Position numbers and translations under genes: made by a program. From Poecilobothrus nobilitatus (taxonomy: Eukaryota > Arthropoda > Insecta > Diptera > Dolichopodidae), in the NCBI GenBank assembly GCA_947095535.1, contig OX352772.1, positions 250,842,901 through 250,906,900 on the forward strand: a DNA stretch of 64,000 nt, written 5' to 3'. This document shows positions 1-10,904 of the stretch, piece by piece (within the stretch, counting starts at the first letter, position 1; each line of letters opens with the position of its first letter). Under the pieces are notes generated by a model. The model searched no databases and was not told the origin of the DNA. It saw only the letters and a program-made list of their open reading frames with translations.

Positions 1-26
1 ATATTATTTTATTTTATTTGTAAAAA

Positions 27-668
27 TTATGAAATTTCCATTTGATATGTTGACTTTTGTTTTATTGATCGCAAATCTAGAACTGTGTATTCAGATTTAT
101 AATCTGTATCCATAAGTGGAACTGATTCTACCTCTCCAGTACCTGATATATCTGCTAAAATTTCGCGGTATTCGAAGCATTGCATTTTGAGAAATTTTTG
201 TTTGAAATTACTATCATATGCACATCGGACATGAATTTCTTTATCAGCAGCATATTCTAATTTAAAATGTCTGTAGAACACATAATCACTATTTATTATT
301 CCACCTATATTACGTTCTTTTAATATCAGTTCTTGTCTAAAAGCTTCAATTGCTTCATCTATAGATACATATTGAGGATCAAAATCAGCTTTATCTCCAA
401 GTAAATAGCCATCTGCTTTGAAAGTAGTTATTGGTGTGGATATAGTTGTACTAATTGATGACACTTTGTTTAGTTCATGAGAAATTGAATGTTTTAAATT
501 TATTTTAACGGTTTCATTATTTGGAAGTAATATATTAAAATAAGTGCTTCCAAAAGCTGATTCATCTAACTTGACATCAGGAATTGGGATTGAATTGGTT
601 TGTATAGTTAACAAAGCGGAAATAAATATGATATGATATAATCGTTTTATGAAAAATATGATCTGTCT
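27..668 (-). CDS. Probable secreted protein, unknown family
   Basis: An open frame of about 213 codons runs leftwards to a TAA at 27-29. The N-terminal end (about 600-662) is hydrophobic (FFIKRLYHIIFISALLTI) and is followed by a polar stretch, as in a signal peptide. The only nearby ATG (670-672) is one frame out, so either one base is lost near the start or the frame opens at a splice acceptor (CAG at 663-665). Two overlapping AATAAA signals lie just past the stop (8-18 on this strand). The mature part of about 190 residues has few Cys and no motif I recognise. It lies directly downstream, on the same strand, of the PPP1R15-like relic at 697-910, so it may be a viral or transposon gene rather than a host exon. 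Function unknown. Confidence 0.5.
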   Translation of the reverse strand, partial: RQIIFFIKRLYHIIFISALLTIQTNSIPIPDVKLDESAFGSTYFNILLPNNETVKINLKHSISHELNKVSSISTTISTPITTFKADGYLLGDKADFDPQYVSIDEAIEAFRQELILKERNIGGIINSDYVFYRHFKLEYAADKEIHVRCAYDSNFKQKFLKMQCFEYREILADISGTGEVESVPLMDTDYKSEYTVLDLRSIKQKSTYQMEIS

Positions 669-696
669 TCATCAAAGGTAGACAGATAGAGACATA

Positions 697-910
697 TTAG
701 TTAGAAAATCTTTGATTGAAAATGATTTCCCGATGATTACTATGTAGAATCTGAGAAATAATAATATCAGTATTTTGAATTCTTTTATTAAATCTATAGC
801 GATCCAGTGCTATAACTTCCAAATATTTTTGCCGAGCTAACTTATATGCTGTATTCCATTTGTATAATATATGCATTATGCATTTGAGGCTTTAACATAA
901 ATTTGACTCC
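697..910 (-). pseudogene. PPP1R15/GADD34-like core domain, frameshifted copy
   Basis: Read leftwards, one frame (about 907-860) gives VKF followed by LKPQMHNAYII. This matches in spacing the PP1-docking part of the intact ORF at 18798-19025. One base out, the next frame (861-697) gives a W, then AYKLAR, then ALDRYRFNKRI, then ILHSNHRE and a C-terminal RF just before the TAA at 697-699. The order W, AY, AR, A-x-D, RF, RI, IL, HR, RF is the same as in the copy at 18.8 kb and in the PPP1R15 C-terminal core. The second conserved Trp is replaced by Leu. No long ORF covers it because of the single frameshift near 858. It is clearly a diverged relative of the other copy rather than a recent duplicate. 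Confidence 0.72.
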
Positions 911-1170
911 CTTTTTTTACTTTTTTGCCATCATCATTATAATTATTTGACAGTTCCAGAAACCCCATATCCTATCTACTAGAAAAGATTTTTTTTTTAA
1001 GTCAAATCTAGTTTATTTATATTAGAATAACGCATAATTGCGAACCTGCTATAAGAAGCAGTAAATGCAAACATTGTCAATGTCATTTCTGGCAGCCCAC
1101 ATATTTTTTTTTTTGAATTCAATAATCTCAATTTAGGAATATGTTCCTTTGTACTAAAAACTAGTTGAGA

Positions 1171-1850
1171 CTAAATTGTTTGGGATACGGACGAGAAAAA
1201 TACGGATAAAGCGGAATGAGACGGGAATTGCGTCATAAATCTGTTAAGATTCGTCTTAAATTTGTGCAAATTGTAAATCAAAAAATTGTCAACTTTTGGA
1301 AACACAGAGGATGATAATAGGTTCCACATTTTTGAAGTTCTGACAACAAACGAATTGCTATAACCAGTAGAGTACCATTTAGGATGTTCCACGTAGTTAG
1401 CATGAGCACTTGTGGCCTCTCTAGTGGTGTGGTGGAATGTTTAGAGAGGTGGCATCAGCGATTTTATTTCATCTGAAGAAGTGTCATTACGCACAAAAAA
1501 TCTATAAAAAGAGAAAGGGCTCCAATATTACGACGAATACCAAGAGAACACTAGCAATTATGGCTAAATCATGGTTGACCGTGTTGAACATAGTAAGCCA
1601 TTCTACATTGACGACGGTGTTTGTGGCATCTGATTTCCTAAGAAATGCGTAAGATGCCACCAGAGTGCTGTCGTCAGCGAAACTGTGGATTGGATTGAAG
1701 GTTGTAGATAAGAGATGGTTGATAAAAATCAAAAAGAGAGTTGGGGTGTGGACGGATCCTTGTAGGATAGCAGCATTTATTTGGAATTTGTCGGACTTGT
1801 AACCGTCGACTAGAACACGAATGCAGCGATTCGAAACCATTTACATAAAG
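1171..1850 (-). mobile_element. LINE fragment (family X), RT and 3' end
   Basis: This is a minus-strand piece of a non-LTR retrotransposon ORF2. The part at 1502-1840 encodes the reverse transcriptase palm with HSFADDSTL (the catalytic F-A-D-D box). The part at 1171-1480 encodes the C-terminal tail, with PKWYSTGYSNSFVVRTSKMW. The tail matches the tails at 39895-40185 and 43983-44283, so these are one family. The region between palm and tail is missing at about 1500, an internal deletion. Not functional. Confidence 0.8.
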
Positions 1851-1939
1851 GGATTGAAAATAATTTAATAAAAGAGTTTCCCTCGGTGAAGTTCAAAAAA
1901 TTCTATATTTTCAATGCGGTTCAAACTCAAATAGTATAG

Positions 1940-2630
1940 AATATTGAACTGAACAAATTTCAAAGGATCCGACGAATCCGAGGAAACTTTGGTCTGTGTA
2001 TAAGAGTGTTATGATTAACGCAAAATAGTAAAAGTACGTTAAATATTGTCAAACAAAATGGTAAAAATTTCTTTGAACTACAGGAAATTTCTGAGATCAT
2101 AAACAAAACATTTTTAACCGTGACTGATGGTCTTAATATATCTACCAGAAATATTGACTAGAAATATCTTAGAATATTCCCTCAACTTTCAACTGAAATC
2201 CAACAAAGTTAATCGAAATTAATGAGATCATAAATTCTTTGGAATCATGTGCTGCAACTGGTCATGACGGCATATCCTCAAAATGATATCAAGAAATTTT
2301 GTAAACATCTAAACAATTTGTAAACCTACTATATTTCCTGAAAGGTTAAAAAACGCCACAGTCACGCCAATATATAAAAGCGGAGATAAGACAAACCCCT
2401 TGAACTATAGGCCAATCTCAGTACTGTGCGCATTCTCAAAAGTGTTTGAAAAAATAGTTAGAAGAAAATTAACCACGAACACATTCTCAATATTTTTCGA
2501 CAATGTGTTGAAGTTTCTAAGTAACAAGGTCGGCAGATTTCGATTAGCCCAACTAAGAACAATTTCTTTTTTAATAGAAAATTATAGTTCGGAAAGACTT
2601 CGACTAAAAAAACTATATTCCAAAAACTAA
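1940..2630 (+). mobile_element. LINE fragment, RT N-terminal part
   Basis: This plus-strand relic of a second LINE family, opposite in orientation to its neighbour, has recognisable pieces near 2340-2460: TPIYKSGDKT followed by NYRPISVLCAFSKVFEKIV, the conserved start of the non-LTR reverse transcriptase. Upstream (1960-2330) the linker between endonuclease and RT can be followed through several stops. Everything after about 2520 is lost. Dead copy. Confidence 0.7.
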
Positions 2631-2639
2631 AAGTTCAAT

Positions 2640-3059
2640 TGAAATGATTAAAACTTTGTTAGATTACTAATAAAATTAGCTAAACAATGTACTTGGTTAT
2701 TTAAGAGGATTTCTCGTTGAAGAACTATAGGAAAATCAAACACAATTTTTTTTTTTGTTTTAGAAAAAATGACTTTAAACCCATCTCCTGAATAATTTAG
2801 CAAGAAATTTTGTTTTGCTGTCATATTTTAAAAGTATGAAAAATTTCTGATCTTTTATACGCTTATAGTATGTAGTTACCACTACTTTCACAACAGGTTC
2901 TTTTAAGGAGAAAAAAAGTTTACCTTTTTTCATAAACAACAAGTAAATGTAACAGTAAGTCGATGCAACCGAATTATTAATACTCTACACCTGAATAATT
3001 TCAATTAAATTAAAAATCTATCCAATTAATTTCAGGAACGTAAAAGAAGCATCCTCTTG
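2640..3059. other. AT-rich spacer, nothing recognised
   Basis: No coding signal, tandem structure or known element end is seen here. It lies between a LINE relic and the tandem-repeat element that follows. Confidence 0.4.
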
Positions 3060-3870
3060 GCATATGCTTGACACCTTTGTAAAAAATTTTAAGTTTCTAT
3101 CTTTATTAATTTCGAAGATTGTTAGTCCTTGGGAGGCGTGTGTCAGGTACCCGTACTGCTACTCCAATTCATCAAATCCATTCCAGGGACATAAATAAAA
3201 CATGCCAGAGCACCATTTTACTAACTTTAAAAGTTCTACTTATGTTGGTTTTGGATATATCCTCGTTTGCTCTTGTGTGCTCGTCCGGAAATTTTCAAAA
3301 TACGAACTCATGGTTCAAATTCTCTCAAATGTTAGTTTCCAATTTTACAGAAAATGAAACGTAACAGAACATCCTTGTACTAAAAATAAGGTTCTATCTT
3401 TGTTGATTATGAAGATATACTGTTTTGCTCTGGGGCTCGTTCAGTCGCTTCCAAAATCCGAACCCATCGACCAAATCCTCTCAAATTGCAAAGACATAAA
3501 TCAAACATTCAAGAACCCCATTGTACTAAATTTAAAGGTTCTATCTTTGTTAATTTTGAAGATATCCGTGTTCGGTTTTGGAAGTTGTATGGGAGGTACC
3601 AGAAGCTATGGTCCGATTTCGTCCATTTGCCATCCCTGCCTTTATTTAGTCATGTTAACCTACAGTATAGATTTCATCAAGATAGCAGCATTATTTTTTG
3701 AGTTATCGTATGGACGGACGAACGGGCATCGCTAAATCGACTCAGGAGGTGATCATGATTCAGAATATATATACATGTTCATATCTAACTCGCTTCCTTT
3801 TCGTGGTTACAGACACCATACCAAAGTTAATATATCCTATACTTTAGGTGTAGGGTATAAAAAATTACTA
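3060..3870. repeat. Diverged ~150-bp tandem repeat element (repeat C)
   Basis: A motif close to GTTCTATCTTTGTTAATTTTG recurs at about 3091, 3231, 3391 and 3538, that is, about every 140-160 bases. Around it, phrases such as GACATAAATCAAAC and CCATTGTACTAA also recur. The array ends in a short GGACGGACGAACGGG run (about 3713) followed by AATCGACTCAGGAGG and, after a further stretch, GGGTATAAAA. Such ends are typical of abundant dipteran interspersed repeats, and repeats A and B below share the GGACGG run. The open frames here are repeat artefacts. Confidence 0.6.
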
Positions 3871-4019
3871 CCTGCTTAATCATACCTGTTAAGAATTTAA
3901 ATTTTTAAATTTTAACGTAAAAAATGAACCTTATCAAATACATGTACACTGGCTCATACTAGAGAATATGTACACACATATGAAACACTTCTAGTGTAGG
4001 ACCTCAGGATGAAGTGGAA

Positions 4020-5560
4020 ACCTACACATTTTTCATTATTAGTTGTAATCTCATTTTTATTATTTGTTTTGTCTACTCTCGTATTAATTTCATTTCTTCT
4101 AAATTGATTACCTTCTGTGTCTTGTATAACAACAGATCTAGGTTCTTTTCAATTTTTTACTACTTTTGCCCTTTCTTCAAAATTCATCGTTAGGAAATTT
4201 TTTAAAAAATATTGGCACATTTGGATCTACTCGATTAAGTGCAATTTTATCATAGTGTTGTTTTATATTTTTATGATATTATGACAGGGCTAGTTTATAC
4301 TTATCTACGTCAACTATTTTGGGTTGTAAATGCTTAGTTCCTACCGCAATTCTAGTTCGCAAATTACGAGACATTAGGATTTGTGATAGTGAATATTTTA
4401 GAGATGTAGTCGATCACAGGCTAATAACCTTAAGTGTGGGTCAGTGTTCGTGAGATAACATATTTTTATCGTTTGTATTGCCCTTTCCGGCAGGCCATTC
4501 GATCTTGGATAATAAGGGCTACCAGGTACATGCTGAACATCCCATCCCCTTAGACATTTTTTGGAGGTAAATGGGGGTCTATTATCCATTATAACATTGG
4601 TGTGCCATGTCTAGCAAATGTAGCTTTAAAAATTTTTATTATATTTTCTGCATTGTTAGATGAAATTTTGTCTATTTCAATATATTTGGAATAGTAATAT
4701 ATTGATAATAGATACATTTTTTTTCCATTCAAATACGTCGGCTGCTATTTCTTGAAATGGTAAGTCTGGTATTTCGTGAAAAATCAGTGTTTGTTTCATA
4801 TTTGAAGTATGGGTTTGTTGACATGTTATGTTTTATATTTTCGATGTCTTGACCTATTCTGGGCCTGTATACCAAGTTTGTGGCGTGACTTTTACTCTTT
4901 TCAATACCCAGGTGGCCCTCGTGAACATTATTACGAAATTATTTTTTAAAATTATTCCGTCAATTTCGTGTAAGTCGTCCTTAAAATTCCAGTAGCACTT
5001 GATATTATTAGGCATTTTGCTTTTAGTGTCTGGCCATCCTGATGTTTTTTACAGTTTTCAATTCTTTGTCTTTCTCAGTTTCATTTTTAATTTGTTCTAA
5101 TTTAGCTTCTGTGACACATAAATTCTATTTGAAGAAGACGGAATGGATTTGAAAGTTTTTGTCTAGTATTTTCTTCTTGAACCTTTAAAGGCGTCCTGGA
5201 AGAGTGTCAGCGACTACCAAATGTTTACGTGAGAGATACGTTACATTGAGATCATATGCCTGTAATAATATCATCATCTTTTGTAGGCTAGGTGGTACAC
5301 TGTTTAGTGCTTTTTTAAAGATTGATATTAGAAGCTTGTGATCGGTTTCAACCGTGACTGTTTGCCCATACACGAAGCTATGGAATTTTGTAACTCTAGC
5401 GTACAGCTCTTCCTTAATTTGAGCATAATTTTGTTGAGAATGTATAAGCGTTTTTGACGCAAATGCTAAAGGACTGTTTTCTTGTAGCAATACAACATCG
5501 ACTGCAAATTGAAATGCGTCATTAAAGAATTTCTCTGATCGTAAAAGGCTAAACAGGGAG
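4020..5560 (-). mobile_element. Ty3/gypsy fragment: RNase H and integrase
   Basis: This is the minus-strand remainder of a pol gene. Residues coded at 5185-5540 form the retroelement RNase H and tether, with FAVDVVLLQ, LAFASKTL, ETDHKLL and the terminal ADTL. The stretch 4590-5100 holds broken integrase N-terminal and core sequence, and 4398-4589 holds PPFTSKKC and PYYPRSNGLPERAIQ, which includes the catalytic Glu region. The part at 4020-4380 resembles the integrase C-terminal end (LMSRNLRTRIAVGTK). No LTR, gag or RT is seen. The style is that of the pol-only elements often labelled K02A2.6-like, and is different from the errantiviruses later in the window. Confidence 0.72.
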
Positions 5561-5739
5561 GTTTGGGGGATGGTGTCATAATCCCAAAAAAAAATTCCAA
5601 AGTTACAAAATTCCAAACAATAAAAAAAAAATTTCAAAAAAAGAAATTTGCACAAAAAATGTTCATAGCGTAAACTAAGAGGAATTTTAGAGTTTATTAC
5701 AAAATTTTTGTTATTATTAGTTTATACATACCGTAGTTT

Positions 5740-6175
5740 TTTTTTCCAACTATAGCTTTAAGCCGACGATGCCACGCTTCAGCACTGTTCTGGGTACGAG
5801 AAACTTTTTATTTATTAAATCTGTTACACTCTAGAACTCCGGATTATATTTGGTTTTGGTCCTTTTGGTTTTCGCCACTTATATAATTGTTTTTAAACCA
5901 CTTTTCTAGCTGTTTCACATTTTTATCGTCAAAATTATTATATAATTCGCTATAATAATTAGAGATTTCAGTTGATAAAACCACTAATAGAATAACTGTT
6001 TCCATATTGTGACGTAAGATTGCATTTTTGAACTTGGCGCCAAATTATTTGTCCGAAATGGAACAAACATCCTTTAAAAGTCGTGGTGGGAAAAAATTCT
6101 TTTGCTGAAAGAACGACAATTTCGAAAAAAATAACGTGCTGAAAGAACGACAATTTCCCAATTTCCAAAGAAGAT
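5740..6175 (-). pseudogene. MULE transposase relic
   Basis: A minus-strand segment carries two blocks typical of MULE-family transposases: at about 6050-6125 an FFPTTTFKGCLFHFGQIIWR block (the conserved GC-x-FH-x-x-Q region after the second acidic residue), and at about 5750-5815 an RTQNSAEAWHRRLKA block. Between them lies a Trp- and Asn-rich stretch in shifted frames. No N-terminal DNA-binding domain and no terminal inverted repeats were found. Insect genomes also carry domesticated FLYWCH/MULE genes, but the frameshifts here argue for a dead fragment. Confidence 0.6.
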
Positions 6176-6179
6176 CTTC

Positions 6180-7035
6180 GATGTTGGGCATTGAGAATTT
6201 GACAACGACTGTGTTATCATTAAGTCGACGATAGTGTGTATAGTTAAGATGCGTTGTATGGTGACATGCTATTAACGATTATACCTTGATGTATAACATT
6301 TGTTTAATTTGACGATCAACCTCATCTCTATGAATTTCAGGATAACTGTGTCCTTTTGAATAAACTGGAATATCATTTTTTTGTTATTATTTTATGTTTG
6401 ATTGCATTTGTTAAAGTGAGTTTTTCATTCTCTTGATGAAAAATGTCCTTAAAGTAATTTAAGATCGATTTAATTTGTGCAATATTCATGAAATTTGAAA
6501 CGTATGAAAACAAAATTATATTACCCATGTGGCAAAATTAACGAAGATTTATAAATTATAATTAAATCAAAATTACAAAACTTAATATCCTGTTTAGTAG
6601 TAGGATAAAGTTAAATTATAAAAAGATTCAATTAAGCTTTAAAATTTAACAATTGTAAAAAGAATTTTTTTTTTTAAATTTTGTTTTGATAATATGAAAA
6701 CGATAAGTTGGTTTATAATAGTATTTTTTTTTTTTTATAAAATTTGTTTAAGAGATAAATTTTTAAAAATTTTATTTTCAGAGGTTTTGATTGTAACTAG
6801 TATTTGCTCGCTGCTCGAAAATCGAGCAAATCTAGATTCAAATACAGCTACGTAGTGTACATCTTGTCCGTTTTCGAAAGCCGAAAGTTGTTGTCTGAGT
6901 TGATGATGTGTAAGCGAGAATTCGTTCTGTTTCATGGATAGATTGGATGGTACAGCCGGACTACCACTTTAGCAAACCACAAATTATTAATACTAAAAAG
7001 TTAAACTAAATAAATACTTTAAAAAAAATTATAAG
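6180..7035. other. AT-rich spacer, nothing recognised
   Basis: The only structure near here is a 21-bp direct duplication (TGCTGAAAGAACGACAATTTC) at about 6105-6160, inside the MULE relic. The open frame at 6735-6935 has no recognisable similarity and is probably chance. Confidence 0.35.
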
Positions 7036-8110
7036 CAAGGTAGAATGTAAACCAACGGTTTTTAGAAGCGCACATTTGCAAAAGACAATACAAACGTTTA
7101 GAAATTGTGATTTGCATAAAAATTTGAAAATTTCATATAATAACAAAAAACGTGAAAATAAGACTTTTCTGGAATTTTGAGGGGCTGTAAGTCCGGAACC
7201 CTATATAACAAAGAAAAACCGTTGAAACTATATTATCGAACCTTTAATTTTAATGTCTTGTCGAAGAACAAGAATTTTTACAGATGCCTAAGTTACAGGT
7301 GTCTAAAAATAGCAAATTTTCAATTTTTGAGGCGTAATAATTCGTAATTGAAAAGGCGTAATAAGGTGTAATACATTAATTCAAAAAGTTCTTTCTCGTC
7401 TCAAAATTTCAGGTTCCTATCTCAAAGCGTGCCGGAGTTATGAAAAAAGAAATATGGTTTGTTTGAAAAGAAATATGCAAAATTTGGTTTTAACATAACG
7501 GTAAATTTAAATAAATTACAAAATAATGCATAATACTGATATTTTTTTACAGAGGTAAAAAAATTTCCGGTCTTCTAGTGTTTTTAGATTGTAAAACTAC
7601 TACGCAGACCCTGAGATATATATATCTGAAAATAGGGCTTTTTTGCAATTTTGGGGGGCTGTAACTTTGGAACCCTATACAATTAAAAGAAACCATTAAC
7701 ACACATAAAAATATATTACTGGAGCTTTAATTTAATTTAATTTAAGACAAAAGTCTTGCCGAAGAAAAATGTGTACAGGTGCCTAAGTTACAGGTGTTTA
7801 AAAATAGCAAAATTTCAATTTTTGACCCCTAATAGCTCATAAACAGGGGGTGGTACAAAAAAATTTTCTGATCAAACTTCTAAAAGTTCTTTCTTGCCTC
7901 AAAATTTCAAGCTGCTATCATAAAGCGTGTCGGAGTTATGAACCTTATAAAGGTAGAAAAATCATGAAAAATTTGGTTTGGTTTTCACATAACGGTAAAT
8001 TTAAATACTAAATTTAAAAATTATGTATAATTTTGATATTGATTTATAAAGGTAAAAAAAATTCCAGTCGAATGGCGTTTTCAGATTGAAAAAATGTTAA
8101 GCGGAAGTTT
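7036..8110 (+). repeat. Repeat B, first copy, two ~480-bp modules
   Basis: It starts with AAGGTAGAATGTAAACCAAC, shared with 11056 and, more diverged, with 29757. Two similar modules start near 7155 and 7630. Each has GGGGCTGTAA-GTCCGGAACCC, then the CCTAAGTTACAGGTGT block, then an AAGTTCTTTCTTG block. No coding potential. Other copies are at 11055-11888, 29757-30545 and, inverted and partial, near 27350-27970. Confidence 0.7.
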
Positions 8111-8126
8111 GAGGCAATATTTTATC

Positions 8127-8188
8127 TACTATATTGCCTAAATCTACTAGATAAAATATATAATGAAAGAGATTTAGGCAATATAGTA
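8127..8188. repeat. Perfect 19-bp inverted repeat
   Basis: TACTATATTGCCTAAATCT at 8127-8145 is followed after 24 bases by its exact reverse complement at 8170-8188. It sits at the junction between repeat B and the gag remains of element A. It may be a palindromic end or a target duplication turned over during insertion. No transcript role is implied. Confidence 0.7.
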
Positions 8189-8190
8189 AC

Positions 8191-8520
8191 AATAATGAGA
8201 CAGAGGCGATACGAAGATACTTGTATTAAGGAAGCAATAATAATCACAACGGAAAGAATAATAATAAACATTGTAATATTAATATTAGGTATCCTAATGA
8301 TAATTCGGGCCAAAATCGCCATAATTTTCAGCAGAATTATAAAAAGGATAATAACTATATTAGTAGCTATCAATCTAATAAAATTAACTATTTTAGAAAA
8401 GAAAATATAAATAACTTTAATAGAGGCAATTCAGGTAGTTTTAGAAGAAGTAATTTAGGATCAGGTCAATTTAAACGTCATAATAATATCGCCAACAACA
8501 AAGTTATGGTAGGCAGGATG
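8191..8520 (+). pseudogene. Gag C-terminal tail, element A
   Basis: A low-complexity Asn/Arg/Lys/Gly-rich tail is read with frame changes (for example NRGNSGSFRRSN near 8418), as in errantivirus Gag C-termini, which bind nucleic acid without a CCHC zinc knuckle. The remaining N-terminal capsid part is absent. Confidence 0.55.
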
Positions 8521-8539
8521 GGGAAGAACCAATGGATAT

Positions 8540-9150
8540 AGCAAACATCCAATTAAACCCAAAGAATACTAAAACAGTTAAATTTAAAACATTTAAATCT
8601 AGAAGAACGAAAGGAAATTCAAAAAATTGTAAATAAATTTAGCAAAATATTTTTTAAGGAATGGGATAAGCTAACAAGTACAACAGAAATTAAACATGAA
8701 ATTAAAACGAACACAGACCAACTAATAAATTCGAAATTCTATATATATCTACCTCAACATGTAACCGAAGTTAGAAGACAGATAAAAGAAATGGAAGAAC
8801 AGAGAATAATAAGAAAAAGTAAAGAAAAACGATAATTCGAGCAAGAACAAATTTCGAATCGTAATAGACTGTAGAAGATTAAATGAGGTAACAATAATCG
8901 ATAAATATCCACTTCCAAATATTGACTCATTGTTAGATAAATTAGGGAGGATACAGTATTTTACAACATTAGATCTGACAAAAGGAAGTATTTGCTTGTC
9001 TTCTTCTTTAATAACTATCTGGTGATAGTAATTAAAGAAGAAGAAAAGCAAAAAACTGCTTTTGTATTACCATTTGGATTATATGAATATAATCGAATAT
9101 CTTTCGGTTGAAAAAACGCACCGGCAACTTTTCCGGTAATGTTTCGCGTC
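8540..9150 (+). pseudogene. Reverse transcriptase fragment, element A
   Basis: Recognisable pieces run in order: ERKEIQKIVNKFSKIFF (about 8608), the primer-region LPQHVTEVRRQIKEMEEQ (about 8750), then [11 protein letters not shown] and [15 protein letters not shown] (8860-8945), motif A as TTLDLTKG (about 8962) and the motif B area FVLPFGLYEY (about 9060) to NAPATFP. The Y-x-D-D motif C and the connection domain are missing, because sequence jumps straight to RNase H at about 9150. Several in-frame stops. Protease sequence is absent upstream. Confidence 0.78.
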
Positions 9151-9169
9151 AAGAACTTTGAATAGTCAC

Positions 9170-9440
9170 GAAAAAAATTATTCATCCAAGGACAAAGAAT
9201 TTTTAGCGATAATGTGGTCTGCCAATTATTTTAGACCATATTTATAAGGAAATAAATTTAAAATATTAACGGACCATCAACCAATAAAATACTTACATAC
9301 TAAATATAAGGGTAAAGATTTATCTCCAAGGCACCAGAGATGGTTATTAAAGCTAAGCGAATATACATTTGAAATGGAAAGAAAATAAAGTGGCCGATTT
9401 TCTTAGTAGAATTGAACAAATAAAAGATCAGGAAATAAAA
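9170..9440 (+). pseudogene. RNase H fragment, element A
   Basis: It encodes SSKDKEFLAIMWSANYFRPY, then TDHQPIKYLH, then SPRHQRWLLKLSEYTFEM and NKVADFLSRIE, the C-terminal half of the LTR-element RNase H with its catalytic Asp in TDH. The N-terminal half was lost in the same deletion that removed RT motif C. There is one stop in RPYL*G. Confidence 0.75.
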
Positions 9441-10800
9441 TCAGATAGGTGTGTTAGTAAAGAGGAACAAAGGTCTGAATTAGATTTATTATATAATATA
9501 GAAAGTAATACAAGATATGAAACAAACTTTATAAACTGTAGTTCAAACAAATATATTATGAAAAATAAAAGCAATTTTCTTCCAAGAATAACAAAAAACT
9601 CAAGGAAAAAGAAAATATTACCTACTAGTTCAGTTTGGTCAGAAACTGAAACAATACAAAAACTTAGAAAATTCGCTCATATAAAAACAAGGGAAAAAGA
9701 AATAAATATGTTAGAAGGCAAGATGATGTCACAATGGCTGCAATACATTCCGCAGAAGAAGAGTCATTAGACCATATTCCGATTAAGGAAAGAATAGTAA
9801 ATAAATACAAAACACAAATAATATTAACTAACAATAAAATAAATGAGGAAGAAACAATTTTAGGTAGAAAAATCATATATATAGCAGAGTATGATTTCAA
9901 TATGTTAGGAGAAATATTTAGAAAATTTATATCAAAAGGAACAATAGGGATATAATTCAGAACTACCTGTTACTCGTTATAACGTAGTACAAGAAAAAAT
10001 TAGAGAAATGTATTCAGGTATCCAACAAATAAAATTTATTAAATGTTCTTTAAGAGCTAAGAAGTAGGAACGGAAACAGAAGCAATAAAACAAATATCTT
10101 TTGATCATGTTAGAGAAAGCATACATCGGGTATACAGGAAACATATAACCAAATTAAGAAAAAAATCTACTACCCAAAATTATTAGAATTAGTTCAAATA
10201 GTAATTAACCAATGTGATATTTGCAAAGAAATTAAATTTTAAATAAATAATCGAAAACCAATAAAACCAAAATTTAGGCAAATTGAAACGTCATCAGGTA
10301 TAAATAATACATATTGTCACATATGTAATTATGAAAAATAGTTTTTTAACAGTAATCGATAAATTATCGAAATTCGGGGAAGTTATTATTTAACAGATAG
10401 GAATCATATAACAATAATGAATATAAATGTACTCATAATGAATTTAAAGCTGTATATATTAAAGAATTTTTACAAGAGAAAAATATACATTTAACAAAAC
10501 GTAAAAGCCATACAGGTAATTCAGACATAGAAAGATTTCATAACATTATGGCTGAAAAATTTAGAATATTGAAATTAATAAAAAAGGATATACCAGCTAA
10601 TAGGTTTCATTCAACAATAACAACTACACCTAATAAAGTACAAATTTTAAAGTAGAGTTAGAAAAAATAAAATAAATATATTAAATGCGAAAGAGAAAGC
10701 TAGAGAAAAGGCTAACGAAAAAAGAGAAGAATACTAAGAAAATAGATCAGAAGGTTTTATAAAAAATTATAGGGCAGTTAGGCATAAAGAATTACCCAAA
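9441..10800 (+). pseudogene. Integrase and linker, element A
   Basis: The linker between RNase H and integrase is open at 9369-9955 in two overlapping frames and carries AAIHSAEEESLDHIPI, a phrase typical of errantivirus Pol. Integrase pieces follow: a damaged N-terminal zinc region (10130-10240), HNEFKAVYIKEFLQ with the second catalytic position (about 10437), and THRKSHTGNSD-like TKRKSHTGNSDIERFHN (about 10495) with the catalytic Glu. The C-terminal domain is Lys-rich and ends near 10800. Many stops between blocks. Confidence 0.72.
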
Positions 10801-10904
10801 TATAGGAAAGCTAAATTAAAAAATATCCATCAGTCTAAATTAAAAGAAAATATAAATTTACAGATAATATTTAAAATATTGATATTGTATCTGTGAATAA
10901 TACC

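Noticed and set aside
3119..3735. Three overlapping frames of 70-111 codons
   Set aside because: They lie in the ~150-bp tandem repeat and mirror its period. No coding bias or family motif.
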